NCBI GenBank assembly: GCA_903813345.2
Contig: CAIIXF020000010.1
Span: 21,837,181 to 21,897,180, forward strand
Length of the DNA: 60,000 bases
Source of the DNA: Owenia fusiformis
Taxonomy: Eukaryota; Annelida; Polychaeta; Sabellida; Oweniidae
Direction: 5' to 3'
Below are positions 49,201-59,070 of the stretch, piece after piece; within the stretch, counting starts at the first letter, position 1; each line of letters starts with the position of its first letter. The position numbers and the translations under genes are program-made. A model generated the notes under the pieces. That model was not told the DNA's origin. It ran no database searches and saw nothing but the letters and a program-made list of their open reading frames with translations.

Positions 49201-52200
49201 CTGAACCGTATAATACAGTATCATCTGTTTGGTCTCGGTATATTCCAGTTTAATTTGTATTATACAAAAAATGATATGTATAATTTGTATTATACCACTT
49301 TGAAACCTGTTATAATAGAAAATGATATGCGTATAATACTGTTTAATCTGATCCTGACATAAATTATATCAGGTTAAACTGGAATATATTTTGGTTTAAT
49401 CGGGTATCATTCTCTAATGATATTTGAGTCCGGATCAGATGTTATAATATTGAATGATACTTTCTGTGATATTGGATTAAACAACAAATTAAACATCAAT
49501 ATAAGATGTTATCACAAGTATTAATCATAGGATTTTACATAGTGCAAATTACTGCAAGATTTAGAATTGTACATCTAGGGTCTACAGAAATGAAATACGG
49601 AGAGAATACAGGAATATCCATAAATGTGCATTGCAGCTAGGCATTTACAAAATTTCGTACATTTTTTCATAAATGTGATATGTGATAAAACTTGAAAAGA
49701 TAATATACAAATACCTGCAAATCAAGGCTAGTTGAGAGACAGTCATTTTCCCTGTGTATCTTAAACTTGCTCCATGGTACATATACCTTCTTTTCAGAAC
49801 TACTTCCCTAAAAAATTAGAATACAAGGTATGTGAAATGACATGTCAAGGTAGTTGAGATAAGACTTTGAACTGAATAGTCTGCTGTATAATATGAGGTT
49901 ATATAATGGTTCTTTCTGTATATCGTGTTTATACTCGAGTGATGTATATGAGTGAATATATTATATTCTCACGAGAGTATAAAATGCACGATATACAGAA
50001 TGAACCATTATATAATCTTATTATGCCACTCTAAGTTCAATTACAGTTGATTCGAACACAATCATAACAATTAAAAGCCATAAAAATATCCCATAGCCAA
50101 CTACTGATGTTGATCTCGAACCATTTATGACGTGGCTTGATTCTAGCAAATCATGCCGGAACCATTTATGACGTCACTTGATTCTAGGAAATCATGAAAA
50201 TTTTCATGATTTTTTTATTCATTAGTTCCCAGAATGCACTTCTACAGTGGTATACGCTGGAGTGTATACGGAGGAGTTGTATACGATGACGATATACCAC
50301 TCTACACTGTATATCGTTGTTATAGACCCATGTTATACAACTGTAATTGGACTTAGAGTGGTATAATCATTGGCATACAACAAATACTAACAGAGAAATA
50401 CAGGACTGTTTTTTGTTTTTTGTTTTTTTAATTTTTATATTTCCTTTATTTCATAATGCATCATACAAACAGATACAAGGCCTGCGCCGAAGCATTATTG
50501 GCCCTGTACAGGACTGATAATACACAAAAATAGCTCCTTCCATCGAGGGGAATTTCTGCGCATCTTTCACAATTAATATTCCCCAATACATGTACATGAA
50601 AAGTAAGGGAAATATTCATTTTGAAAATCACACAAGTATTCCCTGAAAATAGAACAAACTATTTGTTTTGTTATTCAATGATGTTTTTCCGTCTGTAACA
50701 AAGGAGAAGCAATATCAAACAAGGCAATAACATGCAAAATGTCACCACCTGCAATTTGTTACAGATGCCAAATACTAAATACCAACTGCTAAATCCTGTC
50801 CACAAAAAAGTTAGAGCCTATAACAATATGTCACCACTTCTGGTTGTGACATAAAATGAAGGTAATATTCACTATTGGGTTGTGTGATGAGTGTTAAAAC
50901 AGTATGATTATTATATTTATAAACTTCTTATTGAATCTGACAATTACATCACTATGAAGCATGAAGTAGATTACATAGAGTAGATATGAAGCACGAGGTT
51001 GAAGTGGAGTAAACATCATCATTATTTTTATAAATACTTACCTTATACAAGGTGGTAGGCTTCAGATTGATGAAAACATAGCTGGACAGCGGCTCTAAGA
51101 AATTGTGCCACTTAAGATGCTTCTTTTCCTGAAAACATTTTTATATGCATACCTTATCCATGAAGAAACCGAGTGGTATCCCCCATATTATGTATGATTC
51201 ACCCTAACTAATAAGTGTGTCATGCAAGCACAAACTACTACATTCTGCATATGTTGTGGACAAGTTCATTCAATGTGATTCTGTCTCTTTCTTTCACTCT
51301 GAAGATTGCCAAATTCTTAAACATCGAAATGATAACTAAGTGAAAGAAAAGGTTTGTCAGAAACTGTTTGAAATGGTACAATAATGGATATAGGATAACA
51401 ATATTTTTGGGAAAATTAAATCAATGGTTCGTAAGAATTAGTTGAAATAAGGTAAGAAAATGTAAACCATGTTCCTAATTTCATTTATCTATTCAAACAT
51501 AATCAAAAATCACACAATATTAATGCAAAAATATATAATAAGCCTCGAAGTTACATCAGGCAAAGCAAATACGTTACCTTAAAAAGCACAAATATTTGTG
51601 AGCCCTTGCTTTCTTGAGTCAACTTGATCAGGAAACAGTCATCACTCTTTACCCTGAAAAATGAAAGAGGGCATCAAAAAAATTCCACTTACATGTTATG
51701 TTGTGTTTTTATGAAACTTGATCATTATCGAAAATACAGTAACACTTTAACAGTGAATTTAGAAAAGAAATTGAATGAGTATGTTTTACAAAAGGTCATA
51801 TGTATTGGAGCATAATTACCAAGGGAAGATATTTTTCTACCTATTCATTTCACAAACAATTTTTTATCCTTGTAAATTGGCATTATTACCAAGTACATGT
51901 ACTCTGACTGATTTGCTGTCAAATTGATAAGTTCCAAGAAAGTGTGTCAAGAGGACATACCACTACATGTAATAATATTTATGAAAGCATTTCAGAAAAT
52001 GACTCAAATGCAGAAGATACTGCAATAAGTCCTCGTCCTACCTAATAACTGTGCTCAGGACATCAACAGTTCCTCTCACATTAACTGTGGACAGATGCAA
52101 GAGTTCTCTGAAAGATTGAACAGGTCAATATGCAGAAAAATATTTTGATCATTTATATGACATTATGCTATGACAATATTTTTAAATGTGTGAATACCAC

Positions 52201-52309
52201 AAATCAAAAATATAACTACACAGTACAAGAATACTAACTTATTATAGAGGGCAGTTCTGGCATCTTTGATGTCAATGCATTCTACTGTAGTCTGTTTTCC
52301 TTCAGCCAT
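28259..52309 (-). CDS. CTC1: CTC1, large subunit of the telomeric CST complex (22 predicted exons)
   Basis: Exons: 52309-52239, 52107-52042, 51653-51578, 51128-51042, 49807-49715, 37868-37779, 37366-37305, 36834-36744, 36529-36434, 35932-35805, 35513-35378, 35033-34896, 34104-33337, 33010-32875, 32708-32557, 32242-32118, 31771-31662, 31406-31175, 30843-30607, 29671-29530, 28855-28756, 28380-28259. All are GT-AG and in phase: 1085 aa. Similarity to vertebrate CTC1 as I know it: GIYDLD near 172; LVGILAVSTKSG and QTGSIDCII (OB fold, from 380); SGDYVQWYHLLQHG near 650; YPLGLLRGARVQF near 842; zinc ribbon C935, C938, C947, C952; LPLIHLYCQDI near the end. CTC1 binds telomeric single-stranded DNA with STN1/TEN1 and aids C-strand fill-in by polymerase alpha. 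The model begins at about residue 230 of the human protein, so N-terminal exons may be missing. The donor of exon 21 is the least certain. Confidence 0.85.
29285..29432 (+). repeat. dispersed GTCACCACC element, copy in CTC1 intron 20
   Basis: Begins 'aaaatgtcaccaccatttgt', contains 'acagacgccaactgccaa' units and ends in an inverted GTCACCAC...GTGGTGAC stem. Related copies lie at about 1795-1920 (inverted), 34608-34765 and 50718-50853. Confidence 0.6.
29724..29887. mobile_element. 164-bp mariner-type MITE
   Basis: Ends CAGTAAACCTGT and ACAGGTTTTACTG (inverted) are flanked by TA on both sides (29722-29723 and 29888-29889), as in Tc1/mariner-type elements. It lies in the CTC1 intron between exons 19 and 20. 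Confidence 0.65.
29955..30560. repeat. 36-37-bp minisatellite in a CTC1 intron
   Basis: About 17 tandem copies of 'cctcatatttcaatcatgtc' plus 'caccacctatgaaccca'. Open frames of repeated MSTTYEP-like peptides across it are artefacts of the repeat. The array stops about 45 bp before the end of exon 19. Confidence 0.9.
34608..34765 (+). repeat. dispersed GTCACCACC-type element, CTC1 intron 12
   Basis: Diverged copy of the family at 29285 and 50718, with 'catttgttacagacaccaac' and 'aatatgtcact' blocks and a duplicated 'atttgttacaga' unit. Confidence 0.5.
36992..37280. mobile_element. 289-bp mariner-type MITE
   Basis: CAGTAAAACCT at the left and AGGTTTTACAG at the right, with TA flanks, between CTC1 exons 7 and 8. 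One mismatch between the ends. A single related end ('acagtaaaacctctctaa') lies at about 36254. Confidence 0.5.
38500..42450. other. CACTA interior, left half, no genes recognised
   Basis: AT-rich, with diverged direct repeats ('ggatcaaatatttacagtct' type) at 39.1-39.45 kb, a poly-C/G patch at 39.47-39.55 kb, A/T homopolymer-rich sequence at 41.0-41.8 kb, and a dispersed repeat rich in 'cacgcat' at 41985-42310. No supportable coding exon; minus-strand frames at 39815-40365 and 42081-42311 show no family. Confidence 0.4.
41985..42310. repeat. dispersed 'tcacgcat' repeat
   Basis: Opens 'ccctgtcaaccctcacgcat' and is rich in 'acgcat(t/a)t' motifs. A related segment opens 'gcctgtcaacttgggaagtc' at about 54565 and carries 'aaatgcgt' motifs to about 54820, followed by a poly-C run. 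No TIR seen. Confidence 0.4.
42466..42668. mobile_element. 203-bp MULE-like MITE with 9-bp duplication
   Basis: Perfect 16-bp inverted ends CAGGCCCGTAGCCAGG, flanked by the direct 9-mer CCTATAACC at 42457-42465 and 42669-42677. Diverged relatives with 'gtagccaggatttgcca' and 'gggttca' blocks lie at about 46845-47165, and the related 'caggggcgtagcca' end occurs at about 42897 and 49010. Confidence 0.85.
43333..43515 (+). other. GC-richer, promoter/exon-like patch inside the CACTA element
   Basis: A patch with 'gaaccggaagttgacgcaac' and 'gtggcctcggcttgg', followed by a GTAAGA donor-like site at about 43514. An inverted relative lies at about 47690-47785 ('ggtggccgcgg', 'gggctctacc'). It could be a noncoding first exon or a remnant of an element promoter; coding content is not evident. 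Confidence 0.3.
43820..45800. repeat. ~203-bp satellite, about 10 copies
   Basis: The marker 'aacatgactggta' recurs every 201-204 bp: about 43865, 44068, 44271, 44474, 44678, 44879, 45083, 45284, 45485 and 45687. Units also share 'ctatctgatgatgtgactgt' and 'tggcttgttaaaaatgacac'. The first three copies are nearly identical, the last three diverged. Open frames on both strands across the units (43830-45241) are repeat artefacts. Confidence 0.92.
45800..47160. other. CACTA interior, right half, no genes recognised
   Basis: Unique-looking AT-rich sequence to about 46845, then diverged copies of the 'gtagccagg' MULE-like family with poly-G and poly-C runs (46985-47065) facing each other. Open frames at 46604-46853 and 47161-47358 have no support. 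Confidence 0.4.
47940..48650. repeat. two direct ~180-bp repeats in the right arm of the CACTA element
   Basis: 47945-48120 and 48446-48625 both begin 'gcaattttagactgttagat' and share 'acaaagactaagacaaaga' and 'gcaattaatccttttgt'. The spacing is about 500 bp, suggesting a segmental duplication of the subterminal region. Confidence 0.7.
49897..50370. repeat. nested palindromes in CTC1 intron 4
   Basis: 'ttatataatggttc' and 'tgtatatcgtg' (49897-49925) are inverted at 49989-50017. A second pair, 'ccactctaagttcaattacag' type at 50023-50048, is inverted at about 50340-50366. Within lie direct 'accatttatgacgt' repeats. It looks like a foldback or MITE remnant, plus a second one partly overlapping it. 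Confidence 0.55.
50401..50505 (-). repeat. possible 3' end of a retroelement
   Basis: A T-rich tract (poly-A on the minus strand) borders 'aaataaaggaaatataaaaa' and a GC-richer 'cttcggcgcaggccttgt' block, in the order expected for a minus-oriented LINE or SINE tail. There is no coding part. Confidence 0.35.
50718..50853 (+). repeat. dispersed GTCACCACC element, CTC1 intron 4
   Basis: 'atgcaaaatgtcaccacctg', 'ttgttacagatgccaa' and the terminal 'atgtcaccact...gtgacat' stem match the copy at 29285. Confidence 0.6.
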
Positions 52310-55241
52310 ATTGTAAATCAGGGGGTTCCATACTGTTCTTTATGGACCTAGAAGTAAAAGATGTCAACAAACACTTCAACTAATAATCTAGGCATATTTA
52401 ATTCTGGCACTCAAGTCTTTGTGCAAACTAAAAGATGTAGACCACGAGGCTAGTATTTGATTTAAATACAATTTCAGGCTATGACCGTCCTCCACTGCTG
52501 ACAATTTCTGTTGTGTCAGTCTGGGTCAAAATCTTAAATATAGTATTAATAGCGAGGAACCCTTCTGATGAAAGCAATCAAATCCAGGTGTGAAAACTAC
52601 CGAAAATAACATGAATGACTCTAATTATGAACCATTCACATTTTTACAAAGACCCCCCACGAAGTGGCCTGGGATTTGTACTTTATTCCCACTTGAGGCC
52701 ATTCACGTGACCTAAAGACCGCCTTTATTCCCTTATATGGTAAATCGTCAAGGTAACTATCAAGGCGTCATACGATGCGATTACGAATCGATTGTGTTTC
52801 CAAGTAATGTCTTCATGTGACATCACCGACGCATCCGCCATTGCTCTCAAGTTTGGTCTGAACGGGTAAGCGAATTTTAAAATTTCTGTCATTTTAAAGT
52901 CTGATTTGTGTATTTATAACCGGATTTCACTTCATCTTGATTATAGAAATGAGTAGAATGGTAAATTATGATTGTGCTGGATCATTATTCAGGCCAGAAG
53001 TGGTGAAAAAATCAATTTAATATGAACTTGAAGAAATTTTGATTTTGTTTCTCATGGTTTCACCTAATTCAGATGTTCTGATTGTGAATGGCTGGGCTCA
53101 GAGGCTAGTATTCTGGTCGTGCATGCGGCTGTACTGATCGTGTGGGAGCATATTAGACTAGCAATCCCTCTCGAAGTGTGTATTTCAGCAGTGCCAGAAT
53201 AAATGAACGGAAAATAAAAAATAAATCACACGTTTCACATGCATTTCCAAGTAAAGTATCTAGGCCTAAAGGTGATCAGAGATCAATATAGACTTATCCT
53301 ATTAATTGAGAGTAAGCTATTAATCGCACCGCATCGTCAAATTTGTATCACACTCTCCACACGACACAGTGGCCAATGTCAAACTTAATGTTCACACCCC
53401 TTTTTGCACCCCTTTATTTCTTTTTCAGTGACATCAACTACAAAAACATCATGCAGTATAGGCCTATTACAACAACAACAACAAGTGTAACAACTGCGAA
53501 GGCCAAAGTAACCGTTTCCATTAACCTATTACACTCGGAGCAATTAAGTGTAAGTTGTCACTCGTTAGTTTTTCGTGACTGAAATTCCCTACAAAATTTC
53601 CCTGTAATGAGCTTAACAATTGCCTCACTGATTCAAAAACATGAATATTTTCGAACGAAATGATAAGTGTACAAATAAATGCAGGAAATGACAAATGTCA
53701 TAAATATGCCTTTCCGTCCTTTACATTTCCAGGGCACACAAGGTAATCACAAAGGTTAACAAGTCCAAAATGACACAGTACCTGAGGATCAATCCAGAAT
53801 CTCCAAAGACAACTACTATGGGCAATATTGAGGAAAAACCAGTGTCTATATAGAAATCATCTACCATGGTTTAAACTGGACTTTCTGAAATTTGTTGTAT
53901 ATTTTTTAGCTCTATGATACCACAATATATGTGCTAAAGTTAGAAGAATTTTTTATGTCACCATGTAGAGATGGTGACATATTGATGAAGTCTGTAAAGT
54001 TTATTGTCCTATTCCTGTATTCATGCAAGTTAACAAATGCAAGTCAATGTAAAATTCTTAATTTATAACAGTTATCCATTAACCTAACAGTAAAGTAAAA
54101 GTCTACAAGCTATTTCTGATGTCATTGTTACAACAATGGATTTTACGAAAAGTAAACCTTTCAATCACCCCAGGTAAGTTCTGCATTAGAATACAGTACG
54201 GATGGGGATTTTGTCAAAGTTTTACATCTGATTTAAAACTCATAAGGCCTAGTTCAAAATGTAACATAATGTAAAGGAGCATGCATTCTCGTCCAAAACA
54301 GTATACAAGTATAAATGGGACCCCTGTGGCAATGTAACCATTTACTTTGATGCACTTCCAATTCCATTCTATCTTCGGGTCTTTGTATTTTTTCAGTGAT
54401 TTTACACTGGATTTTCTTGTTGCAAAGGCGGATTTGGATAACAGCAAACCCAGGTTTTGAGCGCGCAGCTTATGCCAAAGAGTCCTTCTACATACATGTA
54501 TGTCTAATCTACTCTATACATAGTGACTAGATCTACCCCTAGACTAAGTAGGGGGTGTCGAGTGCAGGCCTGTCAACTTGGGAAGTCTAACATGAGTGAC
54601 TTGGAAATGTTGAACACCTCCACTAAAAATTTCGAACAAAATGCGTGACATATACGTGATTTCCGTGGAAAGTCCGAACGAAATGCGTATGGTTGTTTTC
54701 GGCGTTTGTGTTTTTGCTGTATCGGCGTACTTTTTTAGAAATTTTTCTTCAGAAATATTTTGCTTGACAATTAGATCTACCAAGTAAAATGCGTATTTGC
54801 GTGACATTTTCTGTTAAATCCCCCCCCCGTCACTGTATAGCTAATGTAAAAAAAACAGAACATCACATGCAAGTGGGAATATGCCACTTTCTCCATCTTA
54901 TATTCTAGGTCTACATATTAATATTATTATGAGTTAGACGAACAGAGAATCCAATGACTCATATGCACATGTTGCCAGGTTGGCAGCAATGATTTAACAA
55001 TAGATAGGCCTAGACATTGAGGAGTGAAAATGCGCGAAAAATTTCCGGATGCTAATTCAAATCTATGGATTTAATTTACAGTAACTGGTTTCAAAACTAA
55101 CATAAGAACATCAAAAAATCCCATATCCATAAATGGATATAAAAAATACCCACCCTGAATTCCGAATAAGGAGTAAAAGAGAAGAAAATGTTGAACTTCA
55201 GGAAAAATAGATTTTGAAAAATGACCTTGACATTGACGGAA
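52310..55241. other. region between CTC1 and FAM174 starts
   Basis: No coding exon is firmly supported. A CpG-bearing patch at about 52640-52870 is the best candidate for the CTC1 promoter; it also contains a minus-strand ATG at 52841 in good context (ATGGCGGATGCG, open for 38 codons) and a plus-strand GTAAGC donor at about 52866. A hairpin 'tgtcaccat...atggtgaca' lies at 53957-53982. A minus-strand frame at 54214-54447 could be an exon but has no recognised family. A dispersed repeat covers about 54565-54830. Confidence 0.4.
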
Positions 55242-55258
55242 ACGGAAGTGTGACGTCA
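55242..55258 (+). promoter_or_regulatory. ETS and CRE sites of the FAM174 promoter
   Basis: ACGGAAGTG (ETS-type) is directly followed by TGACGTCA (CRE palindrome, 55251-55258), about 60 bp upstream of the ATG. This is a typical TATA-less housekeeping arrangement and is strikingly like the composites in the Polinton TIRs. Confidence 0.55.
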
Positions 55259-55315
55259 GTGAAATAAAAGTTGTGGAAAAGATGTTGAACACATTTTAGC
55301 TGATTTATTCATCAA

Positions 55316-57485
55316 ATGACCATGAATACCAGGAGTTTGTTGTTGTTACTATTTTGCCTTATGTGCAGCTTGTTTGTGACTGTCGCTGGACCAGTAAATC
55401 AAGAAGAAAAGGAAGTCAAACAGTCTACGACAGAGAACAAAGATTCAAATAAAAATGCACCAGATGCAATTGCAAGTGAAACAATTCCAACCACTACAAA
55501 CAATGGCACAGTTTTGAAAACTACTACATTAAGACCAGAAAACTGCACTGGTAAATTTGACAATGAATCGGGAATATGCATTCCAATTTTCCCGGGTTCC
55601 TCATCCATTATGGAAATATACAAAAATAACAAAGATATGATAAAAAGAACACTTTACGTACTTCTGGGTGCGACTGGTCTCGTCATCATATATTTCATAG
55701 TAAAAACTATAAGGTTAGTACATTCATAGACTTCTAGTATACTTTTTTAAATGCTGCCCTTATAGGTTCATGTTTCTCAGTGTAAATCCTAAGGCAGCTT
55801 CAGCCACCCTTCCTACAATGTTTGACATTGCTATCTTGGGATGTCCTCTACTAATATTGAGAAGCACATGTCTGCAAAACATTTTCTAATAAATTAATCT
55901 TAATAACTTTCTTTGAAGACATGGTGATTGACACATTTACTACACGTAAATAAGTCATATTATCTGATGCAGTATCTGCACACATGACGGATGTTATGTT
56001 TGGCTGAGTTTTACAATGTAATGTAATCTATGGGATTTTAGTACATATTACCATGGGCTTTCAATAAGATATTACATACTAGATGGATACCTGGTTAGTA
56101 ATCATAATCAAAGTTGTCAAAAAAATCATGGTCAATGTTGAAGTTAATTACTCCCTTTAAAGGCTGATTGAGCTAATAGAACTGTCTTTGCCCACCACCT
56201 ATCAACTGCTACAATCCTGACGCTTGAAACTGAAATACTGAAATTAGCTGCTTGCTATATATCTCCAAATTTCCATTCTCCATTTGCGAAAGTCTGTAAG
56301 TTATCAGCTGCTTCTGTGCACCAATCAGGACTTCTCTTTATCGTCGAGTGTTATGTTTTCTTCCAAGAAACCAAAATGGTGGTTATGATGGAAATTTACG
56401 TTTACATTCAATATCTCTAGGAATTTCCAAATGATGTAAACAAATTACTGAACTTTTGGTAGCTCTCATGTCTGTCTTTACCATTATTAGTTTTCTGTCC
56501 TTTTCAAAAAACAGAGTTTATTGTCTTTCTTAGGAGAGAAATACCAAAACACCACACATATTCTTTCCAATGATCATTCCATTTTTTCATTGGAGTGACC
56601 AACAGAGAAGTCAATAGCTCAACTGTGTACTAACAGAAATGCCAAGAAGATTACTGTATATATGTTACAAACATGTTTAATCATAAAGAAGTTACATTAA
56701 ATATGATTTAAAAAAATTGCATTGACTTGAAAAAGAAATTTTTTGACAGAGTACAAACAGAATTGTTAAATCCAATAGTTCTAACGCAAGTTAAAGCAAC
56801 AAGTAATTCCACAAGGGACTTTAAAACTATCAAACTCAAGTAATTTGTAATATATCACCCGGCAGTTTGCTTGTAGCATGTCAGACAATTCAGAGTGGTA
56901 TCCCATGCATCATTTGCTAAATAATTAGATCTTTTACCCATTTTTGCTCGATAATTTGATTTGCTAAAAGTTGAATAACTCTTTTATGTGTTTCATTTGA
57001 TTGAGAGGATTTCAAGATCCGAAATTCCACTCTCAGGAATTAGCAAATTCGGGATTGTGTTAAATTATCAACAGATAAAAACAGCTGTGGAAAAGCAAAG
57101 TTATTTTCGTTATAGTTTGCTCCCCCTTCCCTTATATATTAGAATTTCAAAAGTTGATTTGTCTTTCACTTGCATATGCATATTAAAAAATCAACTCTCT
57201 TCACTAACAAAATAATCATTTATCTCCTCCCTTGTTAATTGAACACCAACCCTCAATCTGTATGAGCTAAATGCCACACTGAGTCAAACACCCCCTTGAG
57301 TCGAGCAATATTAATTGATATCATGTTCGATTTCTGCTTCCAGATTACGTCGCCGTAAAAGTAAAACAAGAAAATATGGTGTCTTGACAACTCGAGATCG
57401 TGACAATATGGAGATGATGCCACTAGACCAAGATGATGATGATGAAGACATGACAGTATTTGAGGTTAATGGACACCCTAAATAA
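55316..57485 (+). CDS. FAM174-type type I membrane protein (two exons, 179 aa)
   Basis: Exon 1 is 55316-55713 and exon 2 57344-57485, GT-AG, in phase. Residues 1-25 form a signal peptide ending near VAGP. A Thr/Asn-rich ectodomain with NGT, NCT and NES glycosylation sequons follows. A membrane segment (about residues 112-132, YVLLGATGLVIIYFIVKTI) leads to a basic LRRRKSKTRKYGVL block and an acidic tail ending DDDDEDMTVFEVNGHPK. The YVLLG...RRRKTRKYGVL...PLDQDD layout is that of the FAM174A/B/C family (human members are of similar length), small type I proteins of the Golgi/plasma membrane whose roles are little known. The stop codon is the first unit of a 27-bp minisatellite. Which paralogue it matches is not resolved. 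Confidence 0.88.
55714..57343. other. FAM174 intron
   Basis: A 1.6-kb intron with donor AG|GTTAGT and acceptor ttctgcttccag. No internal gene or clear repeat; the open frame at 56988-57215 has no support. Confidence 0.6.
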
Positions 57486-58095
57486 CATTGGTAAGTTATG
57501 GCCCCTAAATAACATTGGTAATTTACAACCCCTAAATATCATTGGTAAGTTACAACCCCTAGATAACGTTGGTAATTTACAACCCCTAAATAACATTAGT
57601 AAGTTACAACCCCTAAATAACATTGGTAAGTTACAACCCCTAAATATCATTGTTTAGTTACAACCCCTAAATAACATTGGTAAGTTATGGCCCCTAAATA
57701 GCATTGGTAATTTACAACTCCTAAATATCATTGGTAAGTTACATGCCCTAAATAACATTGGTAATTTACAACCCCTAAATAACATTGGTAAGTTACAACC
57801 CCTAAACAACATTGGTAAGTTAAAACCCCTAAATAACATTGGTAAGTTATGGCCCCTAAATAACATTGGTAATTTACAACCCCTAAATAACATTGGTAAG
57901 TTACGGCCCCTAAATAACATTGGTAATGTACAACTCCTAAATATCATTGGTAAGTTATGGCCCCTAAATAACATTGGTAATTTACAACCCCTAAATAACA
58001 TTGGTAATTTACAACCCCTAAATAACATTGGTGAGTTACAACCCCTAAATAACATTGGTAAGTTACAACCCCTAAATAACATTGGTAATTTACAA
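57475..58095 (+). repeat. 27-bp minisatellite seeded from the FAM174 stop codon
   Basis: About 23 copies of 'cccctaaataacattggtaa' plus 'gttacaa'. The first unit is the last codons and stop of FAM174 (CACCCTAAATAAC). Most units carry TAA stops in the sense frame and about half carry GGTAAGT, a perfect splice-donor core. Because 27 is divisible by three, the minus strand reads as a long LPMLFRGCN repeat (57423-58133), which is an artefact. Confidence 0.92.
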
Positions 58096-58610
58096 TAACC
58101 TTCAAATACCACTGCTAACTGACATGAAATCAAGCAACATCTTGCAATATATCAGGCCAGTAGATGTACATGATGTGGAAAAAGAGAACACTAATCAAAT
58201 TAATACTGGATATAGTCTATGTGTGCATTACATATAACCATCTGTCACTTGATAACTGAAACCAATAAAAGAAGTTTATTAGTGATATATTAGTTGCATT
58301 GCACCATCATACATTTACTTAAGATGTGGGACATACAACACATAATCAATAGGTACAGTCAAACTTTAAGGGACTTGGGCTCTACATCTGATACTGCATA
58401 CCCCAAATCAGAAGAATTATAGGCTGCAAATTCCATCATGGGTAGATTTGTCTTTGATGCTTTAACTTTCTTTTCTGTAAATGCTAAATGTTGAAAGTCT
58501 TCTTTCTGAAAGTAAATCAGACAGACATGTGCAAGGTGCATGTATATATCTTGATCTCACTCATCAATTTTTTATCACACCATCAGTGGGATATAGTCTT
58601 CATGATGACG
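58096..58610. other. FAM174 3' flank
   Basis: An AATAAA at about 58264-58269 could terminate FAM174 transcripts beyond the minisatellite. No other feature seen. Confidence 0.35.
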
Positions 58611-58611
58611 T

Positions 58612-59070
58612 TGTATCGTGATCGCCCTGCTTTTTTGTCATCGAGATTTCAGGAAAACCGCTCATCGGATTTTCTCCAAACTCACATACATGAAAGAGGA
58701 TATCAAGCTCTAGAGCTTATTAACTTTTGGGTGGCCATCTTTTTTTCTGGCAGCCATTTTGAAGGTTTTTAGATTTATCTTTTCATCATCATTTCATGAA
58801 AAGGCGTACATACATCAGGTTTTCCCGAAATATCTACACATGATAGAGGATATCAAGTTCTAGAGCTGATTAAGTTTTTGGCAGCTATCTTGTTGTCTGT
58901 TGGCCATTTTGAAATTTTTTTGATAAATCTCGTCATCGCCATTTTAGGAAAACCGCTCACCAGATTTTCTCAAAATTCACACACATGATAGATTATACCA
59001 TGTTCTAGAGCTGATTAACTTTTGGTCACCATCGTGTTTTCTGGTTGCCATTTTGAAGGTTTTTCAATGG
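58612..59070. repeat. three tandem ~155-bp 'gccattttgaa' units
   Basis: Units begin at about 58620, 58785 and 58930 and share 'ttcaggaaaaccgctcatcg', 'gaggatatcaagttctagag' and 'tggccattttgaaggtttt'. They belong to the same broad family of 'ggccattttgaa' repeats as at 6.7 and 18 kb. Confidence 0.7.

Larger units (their letters stand above)
38067..49544. mobile_element. 11.5-kb CACTA (EnSpm-type) element inside the largest CTC1 intron
   Basis: The left end is CACTATGTAAAATCC followed by CATGATTAATAC; the right end is its inverse with one mismatch in 27 bp. CAA is directly repeated outside both ends (38064-38066 and 49545-49547). A CACTA terminus with a 3-bp duplication is diagnostic of the CACTA/EnSpm superfamily. 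The subterminal zones (38.1-38.4 and 49.2-49.5 kb) are dense in short 'ataatttgt', 'gttatcagctgttatc' and 'ggtttaat' motifs, as expected for such elements. No transposase frame is visible, so this is a non-autonomous or decayed copy with its own nested repeats. The CTC1 exons on both sides are intact and in phase, so it is presumably spliced out. Confidence 0.75.

Noticed and set aside
57423-58133. Minus-strand frames reading as a nine-residue LPMLFRGCN repeat protein
   Set aside because: They are produced by a 27-bp minisatellite whose unit length is a multiple of three; the sense strand shows that it arose from the FAM174 stop codon.
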